Positions 1 through 9,497 of a DNA stretch of 64,000 nucleotides are shown here, one piece after another. This DNA is from Bryobacterales bacterium (lineage in GTDB: Bacteria; Acidobacteriota; Terriglobia; Bryobacterales; UBA6623): positions 58,162 to 122,161 of the forward strand of contig JAPPLB010000077.1 of assembly GCA_028819575.1 (NCBI GenBank). The letters run 5' to 3'. A model generated the notes under the pieces. That model worked only from the letters and a program-made list of their open reading frames with translations, was not told where the DNA came from and made no database searches. A program made the position numbers and the translations under genes. Positions within the stretch are counted from its first letter, which is position 1, and every line of letters begins with the position of its first letter.

Positions 1-2502
1 CTCGACAGCAAGAAGCAGCGGATCAAGGGTCTTCGGGAGGCGGTCAGGCGTGCGGATCGCATCTACCTCGCGACAGACGAAGATCGTGAAGGCGAGTCGA
101 TCAGTTGGCATCTGCTTGAGACACTGAAGCCGAAGGTGCCGGTGAGCCGACTGGTCTTTCACGAGATCACGCAGTCGGCGATCGAGCAAGCGCTGGACTC
201 CGCAAGGGAAATCAATCAGGATCTCGTTAATGCGCAAGAGACGCGGCGCATTGTCGACCGGCTGTTCGGATACGAAGTCAGCCCACTACTTTGGAAGAAG
301 ATGGCTCCCCGGCTCAGCGCCGGCCGGGTTCAGAGCGTGGCGGTTCGGCTGCTCGTCGAGCGGGAACGCGCTCGTATCCGCTTCCATGCGGCCAACTACT
401 GGAGCATCCGGGCGAACTTCTGCAAACCGGATGCCCCCGGCAAACCCTCGGAATTCGAAGCCGAGCTTGTACGCGTACATGGACAACGTGTAGCAAGCGG
501 TAAGGACTTCGATCCGGGAACAGGTCGTCTCAAGAAGGCCGACGACGTCGTTGCCTTGGGTGAGCAGGATGTGAAGGATCTGCTCTCCCGTATCGAGAGC
601 GAATCAGCGGTAGTCGACTCGGTGGAGGAAAAGCCCTACACCACATCGCCGGCGGCGCCGTTCGTCACGAGCACGTTGCAGCAGGATGCGAACCGCAAGC
701 TGCGATACTCGGCCGAACGCACGATGTCTGTCGCACAGCGGCTCTACGAGAACGGTTTCATCACCTACATGCGCACAGATTCGACGACGCTGTCCAATGA
801 GGCGTTGTCGGCCGCGCGGACGCTGATTGCACGGCACTTCGGACGCGACTTCCTTCCCCAGAACCCTCGTATCTACAAGACCAAGGTACGCAACGCGCAG
901 GAAGCGCACGAGGCGATCCGGCCCGCAGGCAGAGCTTTCACGGCGCCCACGGAGGTCGAACGACAGCTCGGCGTCGAAGCAGCCAAGCTCTACGAGTTGA
1001 TCTGGAAACGGACCGTCGCCAGCCAGATGAAGAATGCCCACGGAACCAACATCGTGGTGCAAGTCAGCTTGGGGGAAGCACTCTTCCGGGCCTCTGGGAA
1101 AACCATCGCGTTTCCGGGATTCTTGCGCGCCTATGTCGAGGGCAGCGACGACCGCATCGCCGAGCTGTCGGGGAAAGAGCGCTTGTTGCCGAAGCTCACC
1201 GAAAAGGAGCAGCTTGCGGTCAAGTCTCTCGAACCGCTGGACCGGACAACACAGCCGCCGCCGCGTTACACCGAAGGCACGCTCATCAAGGAGTTGGAAC
1301 GGCTGGGCATCGGTCGCCCGAGCACGTGGGCCACGATCGTGCGGTTGGTTCTCTCGCGCTCCTATGCCTTCAAGAAGGGCATGACCCTCGTGCCCACCTT
1401 CGTCGCGATGGCGGTGGTGGGTCTTCTGGAGAAGTATTTTACGAACCTGTTGGACTATGAGTTCACCGCCCGCCTCGAAGATGATCTTGACGCCATATCG
1501 CGCGGTGAGGCGGAGCGGCTGGGATACCTCAAGAAGTTTTACTTCGGCAACGGCCATCGCGGGCTGCGCACTCTGGTCGAAAACGGCGAATCGTCCATCG
1601 ACCCCCGCGAGGTGTGCTCCATCCCGGTCGGCGAGGCGCCGGACGGCGCGAAGATCGAGATCCGCATTGGACGCTACGGCCCCTTCATCTCAGACGGCAA
1701 AAAACGCGCCAGTCTACCCGACATGCTTGCTCCTGACGCAATGAATCTGGAAATGGCGCAGTGCCTGTTGGCGAAGGCCGAGAAGGAACCTTCAGCGCTC
1801 GGTGACGACCCGGAAACCGGCAAGTCTGTCTATCTCAAAAACGGCCGTTTCGGGTCTTATGTGCAGTTGGGTGCGCCGTCGGGAAATGAGAAGCCCAAAA
1901 TGGTTTCGCTGTTGCCCAACATGAAGCCTGGCGAGGTAGATCTCGCGTTGGCGCTCAAGCTTCTCGCCTTGCCGCGCACGATCGGCGTACATCCGGAGAC
2001 CGGCAAGCCGGTATTGGCCTCCAACGGCCGTTTCGGTCCGTACGTGAAGTCCGGTGACGAGATACGCTCGATTCCGCCGCAGTTGTCGCCTTTGGATATC
2101 ACGCTCGAGCGCGCAGTCGAGATGCTCATGCAACCCAAGGGTCGGCGCCGCGCGGATCCGCCCAAGGCGCTGCGCGAACTTGGCAAGCACCCTGCAACGC
2201 AAAAGCCGCTCGTGATCAAGTCCGGCCGTTTCGGCGCCTACGTCACGGATGGCGAACTGAACGCCACGCTGCGAACAGGCATGACGCCCGAGAGGCTGAC
2301 GATAGAGGACGCGGTGAATCTGCTCGACGCCCGAGCCGCTCGTTTGGCGGCGAATCCCGATGGCAGACCCACCCGAAAGACCACGAAGCAGGCAAAGAAG
2401 AAAGTACCGAAGAAAGCAACCCATCGCCAAGCCAGGAAAACCTCCCAGCGGCCAGCGGACAAAGGCGGTAGCCGCAAAGAATCGAACGTGGCGGACAACT
2501 GA
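1..2502 (+). CDS. topA: DNA topoisomerase I (5' truncated by window edge)
   Basis: Type IA topoisomerase that relaxes negative supercoils by single-strand breakage and passage. The reading frame is open from base 1, so the N-terminus lies outside the window. The end of the TOPRIM domain is visible as ATDEDREGE (bases 70-96), whose acidic residues bind Mg2+. The catalytic tyrosine sits in GFITYMRTDST (codon 766-768). The type IA core motif GIGRPSTWATI follows. The C-terminus has four Topo_C-type repeats, each with a GRxGxY/F core (around bases 1669, 1843, 2023 and 2224), and ends in a Lys/Arg-rich tail of about 50 residues. There are no Cys4 zinc fingers of the E. coli kind, so this is the repeat-tailed form common outside gammaproteobacteria. 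The usual upstream neighbour dprA, if present, would lie outside the window. Confidence 0.96.
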   Translation, partial: LDSKKQRIKGLREAVRRADRIYLATDEDREGESISWHLLETLKPKVPVSRLVFHEITQSAIEQALDSAREINQDLVNAQETRRIVDRLFGYEVSPLLWKKMAPRLSAGRVQSVAVRLLVERERARIRFHAANYWSIRANFCKPDAPGKPSEFEAELVRVHGQRVASGKDFDPGTGRLKKADDVVALGEQDVKDLLSRIESESAVVDSVEEKPYTTSPAAPFVTSTLQQDANRKLRYSAERTMSVAQRLYENGFITYMRTDSTTLSNEALSAARTLIARHFGRDFLPQNPRIYKTKVRNAQEAHEAIRPAGRAFTAPTEVERQLGVEAAKLYELIWKRTVASQMKNAHGTNIVVQVSLGEALFRASGKTIAFPGFLRAYVEGSDDRIAELSGKERLLPKLTEKEQLAVKSLEPLDRTTQPPPRYTEGTLIKELERLGIGRPSTWATIVRLVLSRSYAFKKGMTLVPTFVAMAVVGLLEKYFTNLLDYEFTARLEDDLDAISRGEAERLGYLKKFYFGNGHRGLRTLVENGESSIDPREVCSIPVGEAPDGAKIEIRIGRYGPFISDGKKRASLPDMLAPDAMNLEMAQCLLAKAEKEPSALGDDPETGKSVYLKNGRFGSYVQLGAPSGNEKPKMVSLLPNMKPGEVDLALALKLLALPRTIGVHPETGKPVLASNGRFGPYVKSGDEIRSIPPQLSPLDITLERAVEMLMQPKGRRRADPPKALRELGKHPATQKPLVIKSGRFGAYVTDGELNATLRTGMTPERLTIEDAVNLLDARAARLAANPDGRPTRKTTKQAKKKVPKKATHRQARKTSQRPADKGGSRKESNVADN

Positions 2503-2572
2503 CGCGCGGAAAGCCCACCGGCATACCAGCAACGAGCAGGATCTGGAAGTCCTCCCTGCTGCCACTCATACA

Positions 2573-2696
2573 GTGAGCCGACTGGCGCGCGCAGGCGTAC
2601 TTGAACCGTACGTTGAGCACGGCAAGCAAGCGCAACGAAGTCCTGGCGGTCGTATCGTGTGCTTCGACCGTCGGGTGGTGAGAAATGCAGGTTAAC
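2573..2696 (-). repeat. MITE-like repeat, copy 1 (left part, inverted)
   Basis: Read on the minus strand it starts with TAACCTGCATTTCTCACC and matches copy 47577-47767 through the ACGATACGACCGCC and CTTGCTTGCC blocks and the GTAC...AAGTAC hairpin, up to GCGCGCGCCA. The other end has diverged or is missing between topA and about base 2573. It lies 34 bases before the pabA/trpG start, and its edge ATGCAGG could be misread as a start codon. Confidence 0.8.
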
Positions 2697-2730
2697 CTGG
2701 GGGCTATAGTGAAGATGGAATTCCACAGCG

Positions 2731-3271
<541 letters not shown>

Positions 3272-3294
<23 letters not shown>

Positions 3295-4354
3295 TCGCCC
3301 GGATGTAGGCCTCGCTCGCCGCGTTCAGCGCGGCCAGGGCATCCGAGGGCAGCGTCAGGCGACTTCCCACGACATTATCTTCGACGTGCTCCGGTTTTTC
3401 AGCGCCCGCCAGCGCCGAGGTCACTTCCGGATGGCTCAGCACCCATGCGATTGCGACTTGAGGGCGTGTCGCTGCTAAATCGCCCGCAACTTCATCCATC
3501 ACGCCGATCACATCCGCCAGCGGCGAACCGTCTCCGGGCTCACGTCCCGGCGCCAGTTTGCCCGCCGCGAGCGGACTAAAAGCTTGCAGGCCGAGTTTGT
3601 GCTGGCGAATCAACGGGAACAGCTCCTGTTCCAGGCTGGGTACGGTCTGTTCCGGCGCTTGGCGGCCGACGATATTGAAGTAGTGTTGCAGCCCCGCCGG
3701 GGAGCTCCGCCCCCCGTTCGCAGCGTGTTCGAGGGCGGCGCGAATGTCGTTGGGCGTGTGATTCGATAGACCCCAGTAGCGGACTTTGCCGGATTGAACG
3801 AGGTCATCCATCGTGTCGGTGACCTGCTCGATCGGCACGGTCTCGGTGGGGTTGTGGAGCAGATAGAGATCGACATAGTCCGTCCCGAGGCGCCGCAGGC
3901 TGCCGTCGCATTCCCGAAATGCGAACTCGCGTGTGAATTCCACCGGTTTCGACGGCTCGTTGTCTTCGGGCTTCGATCCCGGATGGACTTTCGTGCAGAT
4001 CACCAGCTTGTCTCGAGGATGACCTTGAATTGCCTTGCCCAGCGCCATCTCCGCGCCGCCCCAACCGTACGCGTTCGAGGAATCAAAAAAATTGACACCC
4101 AGGTCGAGACACCGCCGAAGGATCGCTTGCCCTACGGGATTATCGGGTGAGCGTTCAGTCTCCCGAAAAGCGGTGCCCTGACACAGTCGAGACACGAACA
4201 GGTCCGTCGAGCCGAACGGTACGAGGTCACCTTCAGGAGAAGGAGCGGCGCATCTTGCTGATCCCAGCACCGCCAGAAGTGCCGAGAACTGCAGGAAATC
4301 TCGCCGCGAGGAGATCGGTCTGGACCTGCTGCGATCAAGTTGTTGCATAGCCAT
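3272..4354 (-). CDS. Tat-exported aldo/keto reductase
   Basis: NAD(P)H-dependent oxidoreductase of the aldo/keto reductase superfamily, 360 residues. A twin-arginine signal (SRRDFLQFSALLAVLG) at about residues 16-31 implies export of the folded protein, which is unusual for this mostly cytosolic family but recurrent in Acidobacteria and Planctomycetes. The catalytic tetrad is visible: Asp in NFFDSSNAYG, Tyr in the same block, Lys in ICTKVHP and His in YLLHNP. The C-terminal SALAGAEKPEHVEDN resembles the cofactor-phosphate binding segment. It lies 19 bases downstream of the 4374-6107 gene and is probably cotranscribed with it. An alternative ATG at 4348 is possible. The substrate is unknown. 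Confidence 0.92.
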
Positions 4355-4373
4355 GATGAATACTGAAAAAGAC

Positions 4374-6107
4374 TCAAAAGTGAATCGGTTGACTCTGGAA
4401 GTGCCGGTGTCGGCGGTACGCGATATGCAGGTCGACGTCGTAGGCTGCTACGGCGGCCCTGATCTTCGGGTCGCGTTTGATGAGCGTGACCAAGAGCGCG
4501 TTCTCGCCGAGCAGCGGGTACTGCTCCGGCGGCAATGCGTATTCCAGGACATACCCGTACGGACCGACGACCGTGTTCTCCATGACCCGGAAATGCAGGT
4601 CCGACGCGCGCCGAGCGGAATCCGAGAGCAACTCTCCGTTCCATCGGACATGGACTTCATCCAAATCCAACTCGATGTTCGTAAGGCGGATCGCCAGCCG
4701 AACACTCTCCACTCGGTCACTACCCCAACGCGCCAGATCGTCGGCGACGCGGAGCGTCACGCGCAACGGTTTGCCTTCGTGGAGAACCTGAGGAAGAATC
4801 GGCCCCTTGACGGGGAACAGGCCCTCCGTGCTGTCGGCGCCCCGCGCCAGCGAGCGCGCTACGTAGTGCTTGTCGGCGGTCGCCAGCAAGTCCGGATGCC
4901 CGAGCAGCCGCAGCGTTTCGTAATCTTCCTCGGTCCAAGGCCAGCCATTCGGCGCCCACATCCCGTCGCACAGCCCGAAACCGTCCGCACCCTGCTCGTA
5001 TCCGAGCGCAGCGGCTGCATGCGTCATCGCCGCCGTCGCGTGGCTTTCGAGTTGCCGCCCGAGGTATCCGCGGAAACCCATCAGCACGCGGCAGTTCGTA
5101 CCACGTGTCAGTTCAACCGACGGTCGCAGGTCGAGGTCCTGATCCAGCATCAGCCTTCTGTTCTCAGGCGTTTCCTTCTTGCTCGCCGTGATGCAGATCA
5201 GTCCGTCCACCAGCCCCTCGGACACCCAGCGGCCCACCTCAAATCCGGGGATGTTCCAGGCAGCCTCCCCGCCGGCCGGCAGCCGGACGTAAATTCTCTT
5301 TCGGCGCTGCTGATCCCGTTGCGTCCGGTCTGCGGCTTCACGCAGCCTCGCCAGCCATTCCGTTAGGATCGGAGCGAGCTTCGGCACTTCCTCGAAGCGG
5401 CAAAAGGGGCCGAATTCGTTGTCAATCGAAAGATCGACCTCCACGCCGTCGCTTTCATATCGGACCAGCAGCTCTTCAAAAAGCCGGAACCGCTCTTCGC
5501 GCACGCCGGCCCGCAGGAAGTTCATGCGCGCCGGCCCGAAGAAACGCCCCAACTCACTGGCAGCAGGATGACTGTCCGAACCGACGTAGTATTCCGGGTG
5601 CTCGTAGACGAAGTCGCTCATGCGGCCATATCCGCCGCCCTGCGAGCGGTCGCCGCCAACAATGCAAAGCGGGAGCGTCGGAAGGAACCACAAGCCCTTC
5701 TCGTGTGCACGGTCACACAGGATCTTCAGCGGGTCGTGTCCGTCGTCGATGAGCTGTTTCAGGTTTCGGGCGGCGCGGTAGAAAATCGGATGCGACCAGA
5801 CATCGACATTGTCTCCCCATTTCTCCCCGACTGCACTGTCGTACTGAACCACACCACCCTCGAGCCCGGCGGAGTAGATCAGCGTATCCACGCCGCTGTT
5901 CACGAGTTGATCAACGGCGAACGTCAGATCATACGGCTCCAAGGGCGGAGCAAACTGATAAAGACCCGAGGCGTGCCGGCCGTCATCGTAGAAGAAAACG
6001 CCGGGTTCGCCGTCAGCAGATGGACCTGCGGTAGCCGAAGCCGCTCCTCCCGACAAGACGGCTGGAGCACTCACGCCCATCGTTCGCAGGAAGTTTCTGC
6101 GCTTCAT
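4374..6107 (-). CDS. Tat-exported protein, TIM-barrel glycosidase-like
   Basis: Protein of 577 residues starting MKRRNFLRTMGVSAPAVLSGG, a clear Tat signal. An ATG seven codons upstream (6128) is less likely because 6107 begins directly at the twin-arginine region. After the signal comes a segment organised like the start of an alpha/beta barrel (FAVDQLVNSGVDTLIYSAG, then CDRAHEKGLWFLPTLP), with charged strand ends such as GVEVDLSIDNEFGPF and ADGFGLCDGMW. A C-terminal beta-rich domain of about 130 residues (LRVTLRVADDL...VHVRWNGELL) follows. The layout suggests a GH-type barrel plus beta-sandwich, but I recognise no family and the catalytic residues are not assigned. The ATG overlaps the TGA of a short upstream frame (6104-6394) as ATGA. 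It probably forms a transcription unit with the downstream reductase. Confidence 0.8.
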   Translation of the reverse strand: MKRRNFLRTMGVSAPAVLSGGAASATAGPSADGEPGVFFYDDGRHASGLYQFAPPLEPYDLTFAVDQLVNSGVDTLIYSAGLEGGVVQYDSAVGEKWGDNVDVWSHPIFYRAARNLKQLIDDGHDPLKILCDRAHEKGLWFLPTLPLCIVGGDRSQGGGYGRMSDFVYEHPEYYVGSDSHPAASELGRFFGPARMNFLRAGVREERFRLFEELLVRYESDGVEVDLSIDNEFGPFCRFEEVPKLAPILTEWLARLREAADRTQRDQQRRKRIYVRLPAGGEAAWNIPGFEVGRWVSEGLVDGLICITASKKETPENRRLMLDQDLDLRPSVELTRGTNCRVLMGFRGYLGRQLESHATAAMTHAAAALGYEQGADGFGLCDGMWAPNGWPWTEEDYETLRLLGHPDLLATADKHYVARSLARGADSTEGLFPVKGPILPQVLHEGKPLRVTLRVADDLARWGSDRVESVRLAIRLTNIELDLDEVHVRWNGELLSDSARRASDLHFRVMENTVVGPYGYVLEYALPPEQYPLLGENALLVTLIKRDPKIRAAVAAYDVDLHIAYRRHRHFQSQPIHF

Positions 6108-6394
6108 GGCCTGGTTCTCGCTGACCAACGATACACCGACGCCTGGAGCGGGTGCAATCGCGCCTCGACTTTCGGGGCTGCGTTGGCCTCCACGATTCCT
6201 GGCAGATCGGAGAAGGTTGGGGCCGGTTCACCCTCAGCGAAAGGCATTCGCTTCCGTTGGAAGAGTCCGCGATCAGAGTCCTCGACTGCGAATAGGTCTG
6301 CCCAGCTCTGCTCCAGACTGATGCGGTCGGGCCGAGTCCTCCCGGTCGAACCGGGCAGCGTCACGACCGGACGTGAGCCAGCGCCGGGACGCAT
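6104..6394 (-). CDS. Doubtful small ORF overlapping two neighbours
   Basis: Open frame of 96 codons whose TGA overlaps the ATG of the 4374-6107 gene in an ATGA arrangement, typical of translational coupling. It overlaps the last 40 codons of the upstream 6273-7187 gene in another frame. The translated segment (SLEQSWADLFAVEDSDRG...) is not obviously spurious in composition but matches no family I know. It could be a real coupled leader ORF, the 3' end of a degraded gene, or the true continuation of the upstream protein after a frameshift. Confidence 0.2.
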   Translation of the reverse strand: MRPGAGSRPVVTLPGSTGRTRPDRISLEQSWADLFAVEDSDRGLFQRKRMPFAEGEPAPTFSDLPGIVEANAAPKVEARLHPLQASVYRWSARTRP

Positions 6395-7187
6395 CCAGGG
6401 TAAGCGTCACCTTCTCCCGGGGCACACCCATCACGAACGGCCGGATGATGGCCTCGAGAAGCGGTGGGACCCCCAGGGTGAGGCTGATCGCTTCGCACTG
6501 CATGAAGGTTCCCTCGTCGCGTTCCTCGAACGAGCAGTAGTTGTTCAGCCGCCACGCGAGTCCGCGGTCTTTCCCTTCAGGCTTCGTGCGTTCCCGTGGC
6601 GTATCCGCGTGCTCGACTTCCTGGATCCGTGTGCTGCGGCTCGGCACGTGCATGCGCATGTCGTCGACCGCGATGTACTCCACGCGATGCTCCGTGTCGG
6701 CCACCCACGTCAGGACCTTCTTGGTATACAGCCGCAAGTAGACCTCGAAGCGATTGTCCCGGCGCGCCCGGACCGCCGCAGCTTGCACGTCCGGAGCGTA
6801 GATCTCGGGGTAGCGTTCATAGTCCTGCATCATCGCGATCGACCGGTCGAGGGTGACGCCGGGAATGAGCACGGTGCCGATCCAGTGGTGCACCATGCCG
6901 GACGGGATGTCGACCTCGTCTCCGCCGTCCCGCGTCTCGAGCGGCTCGATGACGATCTCGCCGGATCGGAGCCGTGTGAGCACCTCCTCCCGGTTGGCGT
7001 CGGAGAGACGGTCGAGCCAGAGGAATCCGGTTCTGCCGTCGATCTCCGCCCGCATGCGCGCCTCGGTCAGATGCACGTAGCGATCAAAGGCGCGAACTGT
7101 CTCCGGCTTCAGCTTCGCGGCGTCCGCCACGGCCGACGAGGCCGCCAGGGCCATGCACGCGATCACCACCGATCCTGTCAGTCTCAT
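6273..7187 (-). CDS. Secreted hypothetical protein, SRPBCC/START-like
   Basis: Protein of 304 residues with a Sec signal peptide (MRLTGSVVIACMALAASSAVADA). The mature part has the spacing of a helix-grip lipid-binding domain: IPGVTLDRSIAMMQDYERYPEIY, strand blocks FEVYLRLYTKKVLTWVADTEHRVEY, and WRLNNYCSFEERDEGTFMQCEAISLT, with a C-terminal helix near LEAIIRPFVMG. This resembles SRPBCC-fold exported proteins of Acidobacteria (inference). The last 35 residues or so after LTLDASRRWL look like readthrough in an unnatural frame (RDAARFDREDSARPHQ...), so a frameshift near base 6390 is possible. Ligand and role are unknown. Confidence 0.8.
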   Translation of the reverse strand: MRLTGSVVIACMALAASSAVADAAKLKPETVRAFDRYVHLTEARMRAEIDGRTGFLWLDRLSDANREEVLTRLRSGEIVIEPLETRDGGDEVDIPSGMVHHWIGTVLIPGVTLDRSIAMMQDYERYPEIYAPDVQAAAVRARRDNRFEVYLRLYTKKVLTWVADTEHRVEYIAVDDMRMHVPSRSTRIQEVEHADTPRERTKPEGKDRGLAWRLNNYCSFEERDEGTFMQCEAISLTLGVPPLLEAIIRPFVMGVPREKVTLTLDASRRWLTSGRDAARFDREDSARPHQSGAELGRPIRSRGL

Positions 7188-7780
7188 CCCTGCCCTTCGA
7201 TCACCGGCCCCATGCGGCAGTCAGCCCTGATGACGGACGGCCCTCATCCGTACAAAGCGCGGAAAGGGCCGCGATCGGCGCGTGACTCCTCGACGCCAGG
7301 AACGACGATGCCCGCACAGGCCGCCCAGCTACCCTCCACGGTCCCTGGAATTCACTAGAATAGCGGAGGATCGACCTCGAGCGAACCAACCTTTCGCCAC
7401 CTGCCGTGGGCATTGCGCGGTTCCGATATGAGTCGGGGACCGCCTCGGTACCTGATCGAGAAGGATTCGCCATGTCTGCAACCCGTCCACGAACCCATCG
7501 TCTTGGAGCCGCCACCCTCGGCATCGCAATGGCCGGGATGGCAAGAGGCGCGCCGGATGTCACACAGCCAGGACAGAGTGGACATCCCCTGCTCCGCAGA
7601 AGCCGGAGTCTGATGCGCTGCTGCCGGTGCTTGAGGCGCAGGCCTGACGTTACAGTCCGGGCGCGGACCGCCGCGATCCGCGATGCCCCATATCATCATT
7701 GTGATAGAATGCGGCGCGACTTTACTCCATGCGAATCAGAGAGTTAGAGGCTGTGAGCCGTCCGGTCATGGCAGCGTAAG
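7188..7780. other. 593-base stretch without a confident gene
   Basis: No frame shows a recognisable family. The only suggestive piece is the possible gene remnant at 7472-7647. The segment would hold the divergent promoters of the 6273-7187 gene and the 2OG oxygenase, but no promoter stands out. Confidence 0.5.
7472..7647 (+). pseudogene. Possible remnant of a small secreted protein gene
   Basis: ATG after an AGAAGG-type ribosome site, followed by a signal-peptide-like stretch (RTHRLGAATLGIAMAGMARG). After about 30 codons the plausible frame changes: the stretch SPAPQKPESDALLPVLEAQA ends at a TGA in a different frame. This suggests a short, frameshifted or degraded secreted-protein gene. No family is recognised. 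Confidence 0.2.
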
Positions 7781-8701
7781 GTGAGCGTAAATCCCGCCGT
7801 TTACTCTTCCGCGGGAAGTCTTCTCGAACAGTTCAGGAGCGCTTGGCCGTTTCCGCATTTCGTGATCGACGGCTTTCTTGACCACGGGCTTTGCCAGGAA
7901 GTCCACGATGCCTTCCCGGCGTTTAGCGATGAACGGGCGCGCAACGAGTTTGGAGAGACGGGGGGCAAGTCTGTCTATGAGAACCTCCCGAAGATCGCGC
8001 CCTGCTACGCCCGCTTGGACAAGGTTTTCCGAAGCAGGGAATTCCTGCATTGGTTGAGTCAGGCGACCGGGATCCCCGAGTTGCTGTACGACCGTGATTA
8101 TGTCGGAGGGGGGACACACGAGAACAGGGATGGTCAGGAGCTCGATCCGCACGTGGACTTCAATTACCATCCAAAGCAACGCTGGCACAGAAGACTGAAT
8201 CTCATCCTTTTTCTGAACAAGCAATGGGACGACTCCTGGGGCGGCTCGCTGCAACTTCATCTCGACCCTTGGACGGATGCGTCGGCCAAGACCGTCCAGC
8301 CGGTTTTTAACCGCTGCATCGTGTTCGAGACGAGCGAGCGTTCTTGGCACGGCTTTCCCAAGATCCGATTGCCCGCCGATTGCCAGGAGACAACTCGTAA
8401 ATCCGTAGCCGTCTATTTCTACACAAAGGAGCGTCCGCGCGAAGAAGTCGTACCGGAGCACGGCACGTACTACGTTCCGCGGCGGATGCCGGATCATCTG
8501 CAAGCCGGCTATACACTGACCGATGCGGATGTCGCCGAACTCGGCGGTCTGTTGGCGCGGCGCGATCGGCAGATTCGCTACGAACGGGAACACGAACGTG
8601 AATTGAGGACGGTGTTCGCCGCCATGATCGAGTCGCCAAGCTTTCGGATTGGCCGGGCCCTGACTTGGCCGCTGCGCAAGGTGCGGGATTTGTTGAGATA
8701 G
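7781..8701 (+). CDS. 2-oxoglutarate/Fe(II)-dependent oxygenase (prolyl 4-hydroxylase-like)
   Basis: Protein of 306 residues with the double-stranded beta-helix signature of 2OG-Fe(II) oxygenases. The iron ligands are His124 and Asp126 (DPHVDFNYH) and His190 (RSWHGFP), and Arg206 (TTRKSVAVYFY) is the likely 2-oxoglutarate anchor. The N-terminal 30 residues (PFPHFVIDGFLDHGLCQEV) are typical of the PF13640-like group. A basic helical tail follows residue 260. The start is GTG. Family members hydroxylate proteins, sugars or lipids. A single-gene context, with no glycosyltransferase next door, leaves the substrate open. Confidence 0.9.
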   Translation: MSVNPAVYSSAGSLLEQFRSAWPFPHFVIDGFLDHGLCQEVHDAFPAFSDERARNEFGETGGKSVYENLPKIAPCYARLDKVFRSREFLHWLSQATGIPELLYDRDYVGGGTHENRDGQELDPHVDFNYHPKQRWHRRLNLILFLNKQWDDSWGGSLQLHLDPWTDASAKTVQPVFNRCIVFETSERSWHGFPKIRLPADCQETTRKSVAVYFYTKERPREEVVPEHGTYYVPRRMPDHLQAGYTLTDADVAELGGLLARRDRQIRYEREHERELRTVFAAMIESPSFRIGRALTWPLRKVRDLLR

Positions 8702-8936
8702 TCTCCCGACCGATTGCGATGCATGTGCGGCGAATGAGCTCCGACCAGGCTCCGCCGAGAGGGTCTGCGCATTCGAGGACCAAGCGACGATGTTAAGCTC
8801 GAAGTAAAATCCAAACGCGCCATGCTCCTCCCATAGGCCGGTACGATTGTGTTGTCCAGCCTTTCGAGGCAGATTCTTCCTGCACGTTCGGCACGGTTCA
8901 GCGTCCTAGAGTATCAGGAGGATCAGGATTGAGGGC

Positions 8937-9497
8937 ATGGCTCAAGGGGCAACCTCGGGCGTTATGGAAGCGGAACCCTTCGTTGCGGTAGAGACTTCCG
9001 TAGAAGAGACCACTGATGATGCGTTCATCGAGGCGCACATGCGCCGCGTGTTCCGCTTGGTCTACCGAATCGTCGGCAATATTCCCGACGCCCAGGATCT
9101 GACCCAAGAGGCCTTCGTCAAGGCCCTTACACGCCGCTCGCAGCTCAAGGATCCGAAGAAAGCTGCGCACTGGCTCGGGCGCATTGCTACGAACACCGCC
9201 CTGGATTTTGTCAGGCAGCGGAAGCGGGTCAGCTTTGAGGGATTGGACAAGGCGCCGGAAATCTCGACCGAGACGCCGGAGCAAGCCATCTTGCGGGGCG
9301 AGAAACGCTCCTACATCGAAGACGGGCTGCGGCTGCTCACCGAGCGCGAAAGGGCGGCGCTGGTTCTACGGGATATTGAAGGTTTGCCGGCGGTGGAAGT
9401 GGCCCGGCAGTTGAGATGCTCGCCGGCCACGGTGCGCTCGCACATAGCGAACGCGCGAGTCAAGTTCAGAAGTTATGTCAAGGGGCGGAAGCGATGA
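8937..9497 (+). CDS. ECF-type RNA polymerase sigma factor
   Basis: Protein of 186 residues with sigma region 2 (FRLVYRIVGNIPDAQDLTQEAFVKAL, about residues 40-65) and region 4 (LTERERAALVLRDIEGLPAVEVARQL...TVRSHI, about residues 120-165). There is a variable acidic N-terminus of about 30 residues and no region 3, as expected for ECF factors. The stop overlaps the start of the anti-sigma gene (ATGA at 9494-9497), which argues for coupled translation at a fixed ratio. ECF sigma factors commonly regulate their own operon. The 235 bases upstream hold no other gene and should contain the promoter, but I could not pick a convincing -35/-10 pair. Confidence 0.95.
   Translation: MAQGATSGVMEAEPFVAVETSVEETTDDAFIEAHMRRVFRLVYRIVGNIPDAQDLTQEAFVKALTRRSQLKDPKKAAHWLGRIATNTALDFVRQRKRVSFEGLDKAPEISTETPEQAILRGEKRSYIEDGLRLLTERERAALVLRDIEGLPAVEVARQLRCSPATVRSHIANARVKFRSYVKGRKR

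Noticed and set aside
604..1557. Long antisense frame inside topA
   Set aside because: It is a product of high GC and codon bias opposite topA, with no family signature.
5568..7358. Long plus-strand frame opposite the exported-protein genes
   Set aside because: It spans two well-supported minus-strand genes and an intergenic gap and has no conserved motifs.
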